Assembly (NCBI GenBank): GCA_963575745.1
Contig: CAUYUJ010016894.1
Span: forward strand, 115,001 to 179,000
Direction of reading: 5' to 3'
Source of the DNA: Prorocentrum cordatum
Taxonomy: Eukaryota; Sar; Dinophyceae; Prorocentrales; Prorocentraceae
DNA length: 64,000 nt
Positions 10,872 through 21,835 of the stretch are shown in pieces. The notes under the pieces are model-generated. The model was given only the letters and a program-made list of their open reading frames with translations. It was not told the origin of the DNA and did not search any database. The stretch's first letter is position 1, and each line of letters opens with the position of its first letter. A program made the position numbers and the translations under genes.

Positions 10872-11735
10872 GCGTTGCCCCCGAGTCCCTGATAATATGT
10901 ATGATTATTGTTCTTCGTTGTGTCCAACGATATTGAAGACCATACTTGGAGTAAAAAGTGTCTCGATGCCAATGGTACGTCCCGCTTTGAATGTATGCAT
11001 GTGATATTGCCCATCAGCATCACGTCCACTAAGCAGTGGTCCACATGTGGAAAACCTGCTGCACGTGCGCCCTGCTGGAGATCACCAGCGGGCCTATAGT
11101 GCGTCACCAGCCTGTTATTCCCATGGTCGAAACACGCGTTGGCGATCACTGCGTCCGTCGCCCGGCAGGCTTCTATAAGGAAGTCCCTGTTTAGCTCTTT
11201 CGCATTCTGGGGCCACTTGCATTCGGATACAAACTGCCCCATGGTGGCGTCTTCTCCTTGCTGTTGGCAGAAGAGCTTCGCGTTGACATCGCCGAGTGCC
11301 ATAGTGCATGCATGGAGGCCGCGCTTCGGCCACGCAGCAGTCAAGAGATCGAAAAAAGCGCGCCGATCTTCAGCGCCATGTCCAGAGTGCGGAGCGCACG
11401 CGCTAAGGAGATTGAGCACGCCTCCTGGCACACGCAAGAGTAAAGAAGCGAGCCTTTCCGATATGAGCTTGAAACGAAACACACTCGCCACTGCAGACGG
11501 AGCAACAATGAAGACAAAGCCAGAATAGAATCGCCCAGGGGCCTCTGTGTTCGTACCAGAGAATATAATGATATGACCGTTTTCATAGTAAACTTCGGAA
11601 CTGCGTACCCCTGTCTCTTGAACACAAAGAATAGCAATATCATGATGCTCCATGTGATGGATAACTTCAACAAGTTTCGCACGCTCTGTCCGAAAGCCTT
11701 CCACGTTCCAAGTTGCAAAACACGCATCTTTCAGC
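10673..11735 (-). pseudogene. LINE ORF2 apurinic-endonuclease (EEP) domain
   Basis: The frame opens with ATWNVEGFRTERAKL, a typical EEP-nuclease start with the Asn of the first motif, followed by DIAILCVQETGVRSSEVYY, whose Glu is the metal-binding residue. Further on come LGDVNAKL (the GDFN-type motif), HVDHCLVDVML and a late ASRHFL near the expected C-terminal His motif. This nuclease nicks target DNA to prime reverse transcription. About 340 residues are open before the frame shifts near 10870 into the RT linker. No strong start codon precedes TWNVEG in this frame, so the 5-prime end may also be damaged. Confidence 0.72.
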
Positions 11736-11827
11736 GGGCGGCATTGACGTTTGGGGCGTCCCCAACTGTCTTCATTCCCTACCTAGGCTCTGCCTAGAAG
11801 GGTTCTTACTCTCTTAGCTTAAAGGGG

Positions 11828-12290
11828 CCGGGCAGTGGACCACGCCCCGGGCGGTTCCCCCAGCCCCCGCCCCGCGGTTCCCCCAGTCCCCTGGGAGCTT
11901 TAGCCTTCGCTTTAGCTTTAGCTATAGTTTTAGCTTAACTTTAGCTTAGCTTTAGCTTAGATTTAGCTTAGCTTTAGCTGAACTTCAGCTTAGCTTTAGC
12001 TTAGTTTTAGCTTAGATTTAGCTTAGCTTTAGCTTAGCTTTAGCTTAGCTTTAGCTAGCTTTAGTTTAGCGTTGGCTTAGCTTTAGCTTAGCTTCAGCTT
12101 AGCGTTAGCTTAGCGTTAGCTTAGCTTTAGCTTAGTTTTAGCTTAGCTCCAGCTTAGTTGTAGATTTAGCTTTAGCTTTAGCTTAGTTTTAGTTTAGCTT
12201 TAGCTTAGCTTTAGCTTAGCTGTAGCTCAGCTGCAGCTCAGCTTTAGCTTAGCTTTAGCATAATTAGCTTTAGCTACAAGTTCTGCACCT
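11828..12290. repeat. 12-bp satellite AGCTTTAGCTTA between LINE ORF1 and ORF2
   Basis: About 35-40 imperfect copies of a 12-bp unit, with 6-bp sub-periodicity (AGCTTT/AGCTTA). It occupies the whole spacer between the two LINE ORFs. The repeat AGCT is a palindrome, so both strands look alike. Confidence 0.9.
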
Positions 12291-12580
12291 TGATTGTCTG
12301 GAGCCCCACGCGGCCCGTCGGCATCTTTGTCCGAAATGGCATCCACGTCAGGCGCCGCAGAAGGTGAAACGCAATTGCCGGTAGCATTGCCCGGCGGGGC
12401 CGTTGAGCGTTGGGCATCCGCGCTTTCACGTGGTGAGTTGTGGTCTGCATCCCCACCCACGTCCAGCTTTGCACGCCCAAGTTTCGGCGAGCGGAGAGAG
12501 GCATGTTGGCCTGGAAGGTGTCTTTAGGGGGTCGTGGCACTGGCCTCCAGGCTGAGAGGCTCTAGTGCCCCCCGGGTTTT

Positions 12581-13722
12581 CTATTCGGATTGGCTTCTTT
12601 TCGACATTCCTTTAGGGTTCCCTTTCATTCTGGAACCGGCACGGCGAACAATAGAATCGTACTTTTCCACTGAGGATCCTATCTGTGCGTGATTCTGAAA
12701 TTCATCCCAGTTTTCCCATTCTTCCTCCGACTGCCGGTCCACAGCTCGGTCTCGAACCTGCACGGTCAGCGCCAACTCTCCGCCGACGTGCACTCGGTAG
12801 GGGGCGTAGTCCGATACCTTAATGGTGTATTCGATTCCCATATATTCCTTAAGCATGTACTTGACGCCAATCGCAAAATTCCGGTCTGCCCTGTCGGCCG
12901 GATCCCTGTCCTGAGACGCCCAAGCAGTGCTCGCCCCCCGCTGGATACGCTTACTACGGATGAGTCCAACAGCGGCATCCCGTTCCAACATGTCACCAAA
13001 CTCCACAAATAGAATGCTTCTGAAATCCCCTTTTGAATACATGTTTCTAGGTACAGGGCCCTTCATAACAGCAATATGCTCCCGGATGAACTCTGCCGCG
13101 GTGACCTCGGACTCGAAGTTCTCAAGATTGCCGATGAACGCTGTAACTGAACGCTTTCCGTTGCAATGGTATTCATCCGCTGACTTCTGGGAGTTCCCGG
13201 ATCGCGGAGTAAAATGTCCAATGTTCCCGAAGTCTTGCTTGGTCTTGTCGAAACGCTCCTGCATATCGTTTTCAATGTTGTCATTCTTATTTGCATGTCT
13301 TCGATGTCATTGGAAACAATGTTCTGCATAGCGTCGAAGTCGTTCTTCATGTCCCCGATGTGTTGTTTTAGTGGTAGCGTAGCATCCTCCAAGTCCTTAT
13401 GGGATAAGCCGTGCTTTTTGATGGCTGCGATGTCCTGCTGGATCGGAAGGAGCTGGCGTGCAATCAGGTTCCCAATAGCATCTGGAGTAATTGGTTCTCC
13501 TCCTGCCCCAGCTGCGCCTTTCCCCAGGAAGGGGCCGGAAGGAGGTAGTTGTAGTTGGCCTGGAGCTGCTGGCTCAGGCGCTGGGCGTCCTTCGGGAAGG
13601 TCTCCAGATCCATCATCAAGCCCATCCATTCGATGAAGCGGGCTGTGGATCCTGTGCTGCTTGAACAATTGCCTGACCGGAGTACCTGGCTGTCGTTTGT
13701 CACCATCGCCTGAAGAAGCCAT
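12581..13722 (-). pseudogene. LINE ORF1-like protein with coiled coil and RRM
   Basis: The first part (13722-13063 frame) starts MASSGDGDKRQPGTP and, from residue 95, has a heptad-like helix (IGNLIARQLLPIQQDIAAIK, then DATLPLKQHIGDMKNDFDAM), suited to trimerisation. After a frameshift near 13250 the second part (13264-12581) holds an RRM-like fold: TAFIGNL as RNP2 and RSILFVEFGDM as RNP1, then a basic and acidic tail with EEEWENWDEF. ORF1 proteins of L1-type LINEs use coiled coil plus RRM plus C-terminal domain to coat element RNA. The arrangement here fits, but no sequence search was run. Confidence 0.6.
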
Positions 13723-13744
13723 CGGGAGTGCAAGATGTAGAGAA

Positions 13745-13800
13745 AAGTAAGATCAATGGGGAAGTATGGGAAGTACGGGAAGTATGGAGAAATATGGGGA
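13745..13800. repeat. 9-bp repeat (GGGAAGTAT)
   Basis: Five or six copies of GGGAAGTAY immediately upstream of the ORF1 start, probably in the LINE 5-prime untranslated region. Confidence 0.7.
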
Positions 13801-13974
13801 AGATTGCTGTTGCTTGAAATCGTTAGTCTTGAGCCAAAAGAGGAAGCCAGTCTGACATTTATCGCCAGATTTCCCGGATTTCCCCGAAACGGAACAGGAG
13901 GCGGTTGGCGGGCCCATTCTCTCGCGCGCCAGGGGTCAAAACAACGTGAATTCTTAAGACACAAACTCCCTCAA

Positions 13975-14340
13975 ATTATCCTGAAGCGCGGATGGAGGGC
14001 GGCTGGACTTTTGAATATGTATGGCCCTCGCCTTAGCGCCGAGCACATTCGTTTTAAAAGTCTGCAACATGTTCAAGGATGGACGGTGACCCAGTTTCAA
14101 AATGCATATCTCGCCGTAGCGCCGCGCACATTCGCCTTAAAGATTTGGAGAAAAAGACGGAAGGAGGGCGCCCGTATTCAGAACGTGGCTCTCGCTCTAG
14201 CGCCGCGTACATCCGCGGAAAAAAGTTCGCAACAAGTTCAACGAGGGAGGGCGGAACGTTTTCAAAATGTGGTTCTCTCCTGAGCGCCGCGCACATCCAT
14301 CTAAAAGTTTGCCACACATGTTCAAGATTCGTACACTTGA
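13975..14340. repeat. 82-bp tandem repeat upstream of the LINE
   Basis: Four copies carry TAGCGCCGCGCACATTCG at about 14035, 14115, 14200 and 14283, with AAAAGTTTGCAACATGTTCAA in between. Position upstream of ORF1 recalls promoter monomers of mammalian L1 5-prime regions; that is an analogy only. Confidence 0.65.
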
Positions 14341-14354
14341 AGGCCAAAGATCGG

Positions 14355-14515
14355 TGCTCTGGTTCGACTTAGCATTGCCATGACGCAACAGTCCCGTTGA
14401 TTCGCGGTGTTCGAATCCCAGGACATCGTTTCCTGGCAGCATTTAAGATTGTCAGGACGCAGCAGTCCCGTTGATTCGCGGCGCTGAAGTCCCAGGAATA
14501 GCGTTCTGGCACGAT
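14355..14515. repeat. two copies of a 78-bp repeat
   Basis: Both copies carry GACGCARCAGTCCCGTTGAT followed by TCGCGGYGYT and a CCCAGGA box. Confidence 0.7.
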
Positions 14516-14639
14516 TGGGGATTATCACACGGTTATCTTCCAATTGGGCACTTGGCGCAATGAAAGCAAATTCCTTGTAGGGACCTGTGAAGAAGGAACT
14601 TTGAGGGAGAATTCATCGCAACATCGCTGGTGCGCCTTA

Positions 14640-15280
14640 GTTTTGCACTACTCCCCCCTCCTCCCCTACATATCCCTCCTTGTCCTTCGTTCGTCCTCCC
14701 CATCCTCTGCCCCCTACGCACCCCCTCTCTCCACACCACTCCATTTCGCCCTCCGTCCTGCTCACATCTGCCTCTTAGCCCTCCCCCCCACCCACCCACC
14801 CGCCCCTCATGTCCCCTTCGATCCCCCCCCATCTCTGACATCCCTCCATACTCCCCCCTTCTCGCCCGCACCCATCAACCCACCCGCCCTCCCTCCTCGA
14901 CGCCCATTCACTTCCCCGCCCACCCGGCCCCGCAACCCACCCACCCCACGCAGAGGGGGGGGGGCTGGCGGAGGGGGAGGGGGGACAGAGCAACAAGGAA
15001 AGGCACACCACCACCACCACCACCACCACCAGCGCGAGGCGCCACGGAAGGTCCTCCTGGAGGTGCGGTCCCCCCCTTTCGCTCGACACGTCCCCTCCCC
15101 CCAGCTCGGGGAGGCATCGAGAACATCCTCGCTGGAGGTGGCCCCCCTGGCGGTGATGGTGGTGTCGCCTCTGCTTCCTCCGAGGGGGGGGGGGCGGGGG
15201 GCGCGCCCTTCCCCCGCGGCGGACGCTCCTGTGCGTTCTCGGAGGTGGTGAACATCATCACCTCTACGAGAAGGCGGAGC
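14640..15280. other. C/T-rich then G/C-rich low-complexity stretch, no gene
   Basis: Short CCCTCC and CACC repeats (including a (CCA)n tract at 15008-15032) dominate. Open frames on both strands are compositional. Confidence 0.7.
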
Positions 15281-15302
15281 GTCGCATGCGCAAACCTCCC
15301 AA

Positions 15303-15425
15303 GGCCCGCGCGGATCTCTTGGATCGGCGCTGGACACCCACTCCTTGACGCGCGGGGCGTCGCCAGGGTCGGCGCCGGAGGCACCACCGCTGGGTCCAGC
15401 AGCGCCGATCCAAGAGATTCGCGGG
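15303..15425. mobile_element. 130-bp palindromic element, copy B
   Basis: The left arm CGCGGATCTCTTGGATCGGC and CGCTGGAC is matched by a right arm GTCCAGC..GCGCCGATCCAAGAGATTCGCGG. The arms are about 30 bp and nearly perfect. Confidence 0.75.
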
Positions 15426-15429
15426 GAAT

Positions 15430-17840
15430 CCTGATCCGCTCAGGAGAGGAAACACTCCCACCGGCCCTCTGTGCGTCGTTGTCTAGGGGGCTCGGGGAGG
15501 GGGGTCCCCCTCCCCCTTCTCAGAGCCTGGCCTGCGGGCCGCAGCCCCCGACCCAGACAAAGGGGGAGGAAGCATCGACCTGGAGTCGGCGATACGTCGC
15601 CGATAGGTCGGCGCCGCGCCACGACAGCGAGCCCGCACGGTCCCGTGCGGCGTGGGCCATCGGGCCCTGGCCAACGATGTGCAGGTCCCCCCCTAATCAA
15701 GACCCCCTCGAGACATGAAAAAATCACGACGGGAAGTTTCTCAATATTTTCGGCCTCTGGGGGCCCTTACTGGGCCTCGGGACCGTGGATCAAGACCTGT
15801 GGGGATCGACGTTATAAAAAAATCATTAAGTCGGGGGTCTGGGAAGGTTGCCCCTGATCAGGCCGTTTTTGCTCCTCTGACTGCGTCGCAAGGTCCTGGA
15901 ACCCAGGACCTTTCCGTGGGGCCAACCTTTCACCTAAAGCCATTTCTGATAGTCCCAGGGCCCGCAGCAGGACCCCAGAGCCCGAAAACGGTGAAAAACG
16001 TCCAGGACTAGTTTCCCTCAGGACCCGTGTGCTTCATGGCGACTCGTATCGGAGGCGCCCCAGGGTCTGAGCTAGATGAGCCCAGAGAAAACAGTCAAGA
16101 GGGGGGGACGAGGGCAAGTCCGCCCAAAGTCGGTCCCTCGACCCCTCCCGCAATCGAAACCGACAAATTTTGAAAGCCACGAGCAGCCGTGGCGACGAGG
16201 GGGGGCCCTTTTTCCCCTTCCTGCTGGCGGGAACCAGTACTGGCTGGGCCACCTCAGCCCCCCAGTCTTCGAGTCGGGGATCGACTACAGAATTGACTTA
16301 CCCCGGAATTGATTACTCCGTCAAGAAATACGTAGAATGCTCCGCAGGTCCACGGCACAGTCTGTGAATGCTTGTAGGTCCACGGCACATTCCATGCATG
16401 TTTCGCAGAGTCGACGAAAAACAATTCTGTGGTGCATTAATGATGTATGCGACCCCCTACTGGAAGTCTGCACCAGCACAACCTCGCGACTTCAGGGAGT
16501 CGGTCCCCAGACCCCCAGCCATCTCAGGAGGCCAGCCTGTCGTCCAGGGCCGGGGTTTCTGACGGTCCCAGGGCCCGACGAGGGCCCCCAGAGACCGAGG
16601 ATTGCAAAAACCGTCCGTCGGGATGCTCGCACGACCCGAGGGTCGGCGGCGAGGCCGCCCGGGGGGGAGTGAGAAGGGGCGGGGCTTCTCAGAAGGCTCG
16701 GAAGTCCACTGGCCGTACGAGAAGTTCTATGAGCCTTTATCGAAGACACAGAAAACCTCTCAGAAGGCCAGAGGCCATCTGAGAAGACCCACCGCCTTCT
16801 GAGAAGGCCTTCTCGTTCTCACTTCCCCCCTCGCTCGCCGCCGATTTTTATCCGAGCGCATGGAGGGCGAACATATCCGTATCCGCGCCCTCGCGGTCTG
16901 GATTTCAGGGCGCGGTTCCGCGGATACGTGGTTGTACGAACACGTCTCGCGCAGGACATCCTTGAAAAAAACGCCCCGTGCCCGCGGGGTCGATATTTTT
17001 CGCACACGACTGATGCCATGGCGCCCTGCAAGCTGTCTCAACCTTGCCCAGACTCCACCCCGATCATCGCCGCGATTCCTCTCGCAAGAACCGACTTACG
17101 TGCGCTTGGGCTCGGCATTGCCAGTCACACCCGAACTGCATCAATCGCCGCAAAAGGGCCCTCCCCCTGGCTGGCGGACTGGAGCCCGGCGTCAGGCAGA
17201 CGCGCGGGCACGCTGGCGCGCCTGGCAGCCGAAGCGGAGGGGCCCGGCCCGCGAGGCCGCGGCTGCACATGCTCCGGGCTTCATGCCAGAAGGGAGGGGG
17301 TCAGACTTGTCTGAAATTTGACGCGAGATCCCGCTGCAGACATCCCACGAAAACTGGGCCGTCAAAATCCAGGACGCGCCCGTCAAAAAGCGTCGGTAAG
17401 CCCGAGCTCCGGCTTACCCGAGCCTTGCGTTTCCCCGAGGTTATTACGAACCAGAAGATGTCTGTCGCCCACGACGAGCCTTCTTGTGCGGCAGGGTCTG
17501 GTTGCGGTTGATGAGCGGCCTCGGCCGGGCGCCGCAGCCCCCCTGCCGCAGGCCGCTGCTGCCGCGGGTCTCTGGCGGCCACCGCCGCCGGCAGGGGCTC
17601 GAGCAGATCGGGGGCCGATGGGGGCGAATGGCCCAGGGGAGAAGAAGTACGTGTATCCAAGGGCGCTGATGGTCCATGCCGTCGGCGAGGCTCGTGGGCG
17701 AATGCGTGCAATTTGGGGGCCCACAAAGGACCTACGCGCCCAACCACGCACAAGAAAATGTGGCCCCCTGGTCCGCGAGACTGGCCGCGTGATACGAAGG
17801 GTTGCGCAATGCGTACTCTCGAAACCAAGGCGGATTCAGG
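15430..17840. other. gene-less stretch with one dispersed direct repeat
   Basis: Segments at 15943-16000 and 16553-16612 are related: both read TTTCTGAYRGTCCCAGGGCCC, then a CCCCAGAG block and AAAAACGTCC or AAAACCGTCC. Otherwise open frames are short or overlapping and match nothing I know. Confidence 0.55.
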
Positions 17841-17842
17841 CC

Positions 17843-18064
17843 TGTGTGCTTCCTGTGTCGCTCCTGATTAGTGCCCGCCCCTGGCCTATTCACCCATGTC
17901 GTCGCCTCCGAGCAGAGCGTACTTCCTGTGTCGCCGCCTGAGTAGTGCCCGCCCCCCGCCTCTTCGCCCCCGTCGCCGCCCCCGAGCAGAGTGTACTTCC
18001 CGTGTCGCTCCTGAGTAGTGCCCGCCCCTGGCCTCCTCGCCCCCTGTCGCCGCCTCCGAGCACG
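17843..18064. repeat. 73-bp tandem repeat, three copies
   Basis: Each unit has CTTCCTGTGTCGCTCCTGA, GTAGTGCCCGCCCC and CGCCTCCGAGCAGAG. Starts fall near 17848, 17922 and 17996. Confidence 0.8.
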
Positions 18065-18239
18065 AGGCCTCCTGGGCGAAGTCCGATCGGACGTGGTCGG
18101 GCGGAGGGCTCGGTCGCCAGAGGAGGGCACGGCACGCCACAGACCCCGCCGATCTTGTCTAAGCCGAGAAACAACAAATCAAAAGAAAAAGAGGAAACAA
18201 ACAAGAAAACAACAAAAAACACGCGCATGGACACACACT

Positions 18240-18368
18240 TCCAGAGCTCTGCGCGGATGTCTCTGACCTGACTGGCGCTGGATTCCCCTGGCGGCTCCTT
18301 CGGCGACGCCCCGCGCGCCAGGGAGGGGCGGTCTGGCGCCGATCCAAGAAATCCGCGCAGAGTTTCGA
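18240..18368. mobile_element. 130-bp palindromic element, copy C
   Basis: Left arm CTCTGCGCGGATGTCTCTGA with GGCGCTGGA; right arm GGCGCCGATCCAAGAAATCC with GCGCAGAG. The arms extend outward to ACTTYC/GAAAGT, giving about 45 bp of inverted repeat. Confidence 0.75.
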
Positions 18369-18399
18369 AAGTGTATGCTCATAGAGGCCGCCTAAGTGG

Positions 18400-18575
18400 G
18401 GTCGGAGTACATGCAGTCGGAGGATCGCGCCGCATCGGGAACGCATCGCCGATGCCTCGGCGATGCATCGGCGACGTTGTCGATGCATCGGAGACGTTGC
18501 ATCCCCGATACGTCGGCGATGTTGCGCGATCCACAGACCTCATCTACTCCGACCCCGCTGGGGAGACCAAGATCG
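18400..18575. repeat. palindromic GATGCATC element, copy 2
   Basis: It has the same arms as 6337-6510 (GGATCGCGCCGCATCG left, TTGCGCGATCC right), and the same flanks. It lies between copies C and D of the 130-bp element, so three small elements are clustered here. Confidence 0.6.
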
Positions 18576-18689
18576 AGTCTGTCAGCGTCGAATCGAGAAA
18601 TGGGATCGAATCATTGGCGGCGCACGGAAGGATTAGGCCCACGAAGGATGAGGCCCATTCAAGGCAGAAAACAAAGCATATGTAAGCAT

Positions 18690-18756
18690 AAGCTTTCGGA
18701 GCTCCGCCCGGATTTCTTGGATCGGCGCTGGACCCCCTCCCGGCAGGGGGTCGAGT
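18690..18756. mobile_element. 130-bp palindromic element, copy D (one arm only)
   Basis: It carries TTTCGGAGCTCCGCCCGGAT and TTCTTGGATCGGCGCTGGAC, then a CCCCCTCC..GGGGG inner stem. The far arm is missing. Confidence 0.6.
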
Positions 18757-18884
18757 CATTCAACGCTAAATCGGGAAATCGGATCAGATCATTGGGACAC
18801 GTTTTCCCATTTATCCTAAAATGGACGTCGTGTGATTACTTAGACGGTTCCGAGAACCTTCTCAACTCCTCTCCTCCTCAAAAT

Positions 18885-19135
18885 CAACCAGAGTGACACA
18901 ATCAGACTCAGACTCACTCATACTCAATAATACTCAAACTCACTTACACTCAGACTCACTCACAAACGGACACACTCGAACTCTGACTCGATCACATTCA
19001 GACTCGTTAACAATCAGACTCACTCACACTCAGACTCAATACAATCAGAGCCACTTACACTCATATTCACTCACACTTAGGCTCACTCGCACTCGGATTC
19101 ACTCACACTCAGACTAACTCACATTCATACCCGTC
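18885..19135. repeat. ACTCACACTCAG short tandem repeat, block 1
   Basis: Irregular 6-12-bp units of ACTCACACTCAGACTC. The same family returns at 20995-21475. Confidence 0.85.
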
Positions 19136-19194
19136 GTACTCCTCATACGACCACCCTTCGGGTGATAAGGAGGTTGTGGGGGGGAGAGGGGGGA

Positions 19195-19865
19195 GAACCA
19201 AATCTGACTCGATCGACCTCACTATCGATCTCACTCAACGGGACACCATAGGACACCACGGGACACAACGGGACACCACGGGACACCACGGGACACTTGT
19301 CGATCTGACTATCGATCTTACGATCGATCTCGCTAAACGGGACACCACGGGCCACCACGGGACACCACGGGACACCGCGGGACACCTCTCGATCTCACTA
19401 TCGATCTCACTGTCGATCTCAGTATCGATCTCACTCAACGGGACACCACGGGACACCACAGGACACCACGGGACACCGCGGGACACCACATCGATCTCCC
19501 TATCGATCTCACTATCTATCTCAATATCGATCTCACTATCGATCTCACGATCGATCTCACTCAACGGGCCACCACGGGACACCACGGGACACCGCGGGAC
19601 ACCTCTCGATCTCACTATCGATCTCACTATCGATTTCACTTATTGGGACACCACGGGACACCACGGGACGGACACCTCGGAGCACCACATCGATCTCTTT
19701 ATCGATCTCACTATCGATCTCACTGTCGATCTTACTATCGATCTCACTATCGATCTCACTCAACGGGACACCACGGGACACCACAAGACACCACGGGACA
19801 CCGCGGGACACCACGGGACACGGCGGGACACCGCGAGCCACCGCCGGACGGACGGACGGACGGGC
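19195..19865. repeat. two-component satellite: ATCGATCTCACT and GGGACACCAC
   Basis: Blocks of a 12-bp unit (ATCGATCTCACT) alternate with blocks of a 10-bp unit (GGGACACCAC or GGGACACCGC), joined by CAACG. At least six alternations occur. It ends in a (GGAC)n run at 19848-19862. Open frames through it are artefacts of composition. Confidence 0.9.
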
Positions 19866-20054
19866 GGGCGGGGAAGAATCATGTGTCTTGACTTCGCCCT
19901 AGCAGCGGCGGGTTAATTCCTCTCGCGCGCCCACGCAGCTTCGCCTCGCCCGCCCGCACGATACGAACGAAACGAAACGGTTTCCCTTTTGGGGGTCTCC
20001 TTTCCACTGCGATCTCACCCCCCAACCTCCGATTCAGACTCAAACTCTCTCATA

Positions 20055-20960
20055 CTCGTTGGTTGTCCAATGTTCACCGCGATAGAACAGGCGTAGCAAT
20101 TGGGCACCCCAAAGAGGGGGCGCTAAGGGTCAAGACACTCAAGGATTCGCGTCCAGATTGCAGGGATGTCTCAAGCGGTTTGCTTGTTTGCGCGTCCAAC
20201 ATCATCTGTTTCCAGAGCAGATTCTGACAATGTCTCAGGCGATGTGCTGGTTTCAGCACTCCTGAAGAGGGGCGCCAGGGGTCAGGACAGTCAAAGATTC
20301 GCGCCCAGATTGCGGGGATGTAGCAAGCGGTGTGCCTGTTTGCGTGCCCAACATCCTCTGCTATCGGAAAATTCTGGGGATATCTCAAGCGAAGCACTGG
20401 CTTCCGCACTCCAAAAAAGGGGCGCCATGGGTCAGGATACTCCAGGATTCGCGGGGTAAATTGTGGTGATGCATCCTGCGGTCTGCCCGTTTGCATGCCC
20501 AGCATCCTGTTATCAAAGCAGCTGATGCAAATGTGTCAGGCGGTGTGCCTGTTTCTGCCCCCGCGGTTTGTTTTTTGGTGTTCAACTGTGCAACCCAAAC
20601 GGAAACTGCCAGGGGTGGGGACACTCCACGGTTCGCGGCAACATGTTGGGGATGTCTCGGGCGGTTTGCCTGTTTCTGTTCCCCATATTTACTTGTGTTG
20701 TCACGGCCCATTCCTCACCGCGATAAAACAAGCGTGACACTTGGGCACCCCAGTGTGGAACCGCCAAGGGTGGGGACATTCCAAAATTCGCGTTCGGGGA
20801 TGCCTCAAGCGGTAACGTTTCTATGTGTGGGGCTCAACGCTCACAGTGATATAGCAGACGCGGCACTTGGCCACACCAAAATGGAGCGCCGCCATGGGGG
20901 GGAATACCTCAAGGTTCGCGTTCACATCGTGGGGATGTCTCAAACGATCTGCCTGGCTCT
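20055..20960. repeat. diverged tandem repeat of about 150 bp
   Basis: Six copies share GGGGTCAGGACACTCAAGGA, TTCGCG, GGGGATGTCTCAAGCGGT and a TTGCCTGTTT block. Anchors fall at about 20131, 20283, 20433, 20616, 20772 and 20901. Copies differ a lot in length and sequence. Confidence 0.75.
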
Positions 20961-20994
20961 GCCCCCCCTGACTTGTCCTTTTCTCAATTGTGCG

Positions 20995-21475
20995 CCCCTC
21001 ACTCATTCACTCACTTACGCACTCATTCACATCCATCCGACCTCTTTCCCCTGTTCCCCACCAGCACGCACTCATTGGCACCCACATTGATTCACCAGCA
21101 CCTCTTCCCCATTCAGACTCACTCATCACATGCGAAATCGTCCCTCATACATCCTTACTCGTTCATACTCCGACTCGCTCAACTCAGACACCAACACCAA
21201 AGACAACCCATTCACACAGCCATCAAACCCACTCACGCGCAGACTGCCTCACACCCTGCCTCACTCGGACTCACACATGCACTCATCACATTCCATATCC
21301 GACCCACTCACACTCAGACGCACTCACATTCAGACCCACTCGCCCTCAGACCCAGTCATACTCAGATCCACTCGTACCCACACTGACTATACAGGCTCAT
21401 TCACGCTCAGGCTCGATCGCACCCGGGCCCACTCACACGCCGACTCGCTAACACTCAGATCACACATGCTCAAAT
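20995..21475. repeat. ACTCACACTCAG short tandem repeat, block 2
   Basis: It is the same family as 18885-19135, so the two blocks bracket the two satellites between them. Confidence 0.8.
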
Positions 21476-21699
21476 TCCCTCGGACAAGGGGCCACATAGA
21501 AAATGGTTACCGCGATGGCACTCGGGCACCTCAAATGCCAGAAGCCCCGCAAGTAGCACGCCACAGAGCAGGCACAGCAAACCCACGCGCTTGCTTGAGT
21601 TGTCACGTAGAAAACGGCAAGAGTAAATCCCCCTCGCGCTTCCAAATACGTTTCCCCCGTCACTCCTCCCCTCGTCTCTCCTGAACGGCGCGCAGAAGA

Positions 21700-21775
21700 G
21701 GAGGAGGAGGAGGAGGAGGAGAAGGGGGGGAGGAGGAAGAGGAGGAGGAGGAGGAGGAGGAAGAAAAGGAGGAGA
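21700..21775. repeat. (GGA)n tract
   Basis: Imperfect GGA triplets. Confidence 0.85.
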
Positions 21776-21835
21776 AAGTCACTGGAATCGCCGCTGTCGT
21801 CGTCGTCAAGGCCGCGCTTGTCGTCTACGCGACTT

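Larger units (their letters stand above)
8871..14340 (-). mobile_element. two-ORF non-LTR retrotransposon (LINE, L1-like organisation), decayed
   Basis: On the minus strand, in order: 82-bp repeats (14335-13975), ORF1 with coiled coil and RRM (13722-12581), a spacer filled by a 12-bp satellite (12290-11830), ORF2 with endonuclease and reverse transcriptase (11740-8871), then a 27-30-bp array. This order matches L1-type elements. Both ORFs are frameshifted. No poly-A tail or target-site duplication could be fixed, so the outer limits are approximate. Confidence 0.65.

Noticed and set aside
14360-14430. tRNA gene or tRNA-derived SINE, because of GTTCGAATCCC near 14405
   Set aside because: A B-box-like word alone; no cloverleaf arms or acceptor stem could be formed.
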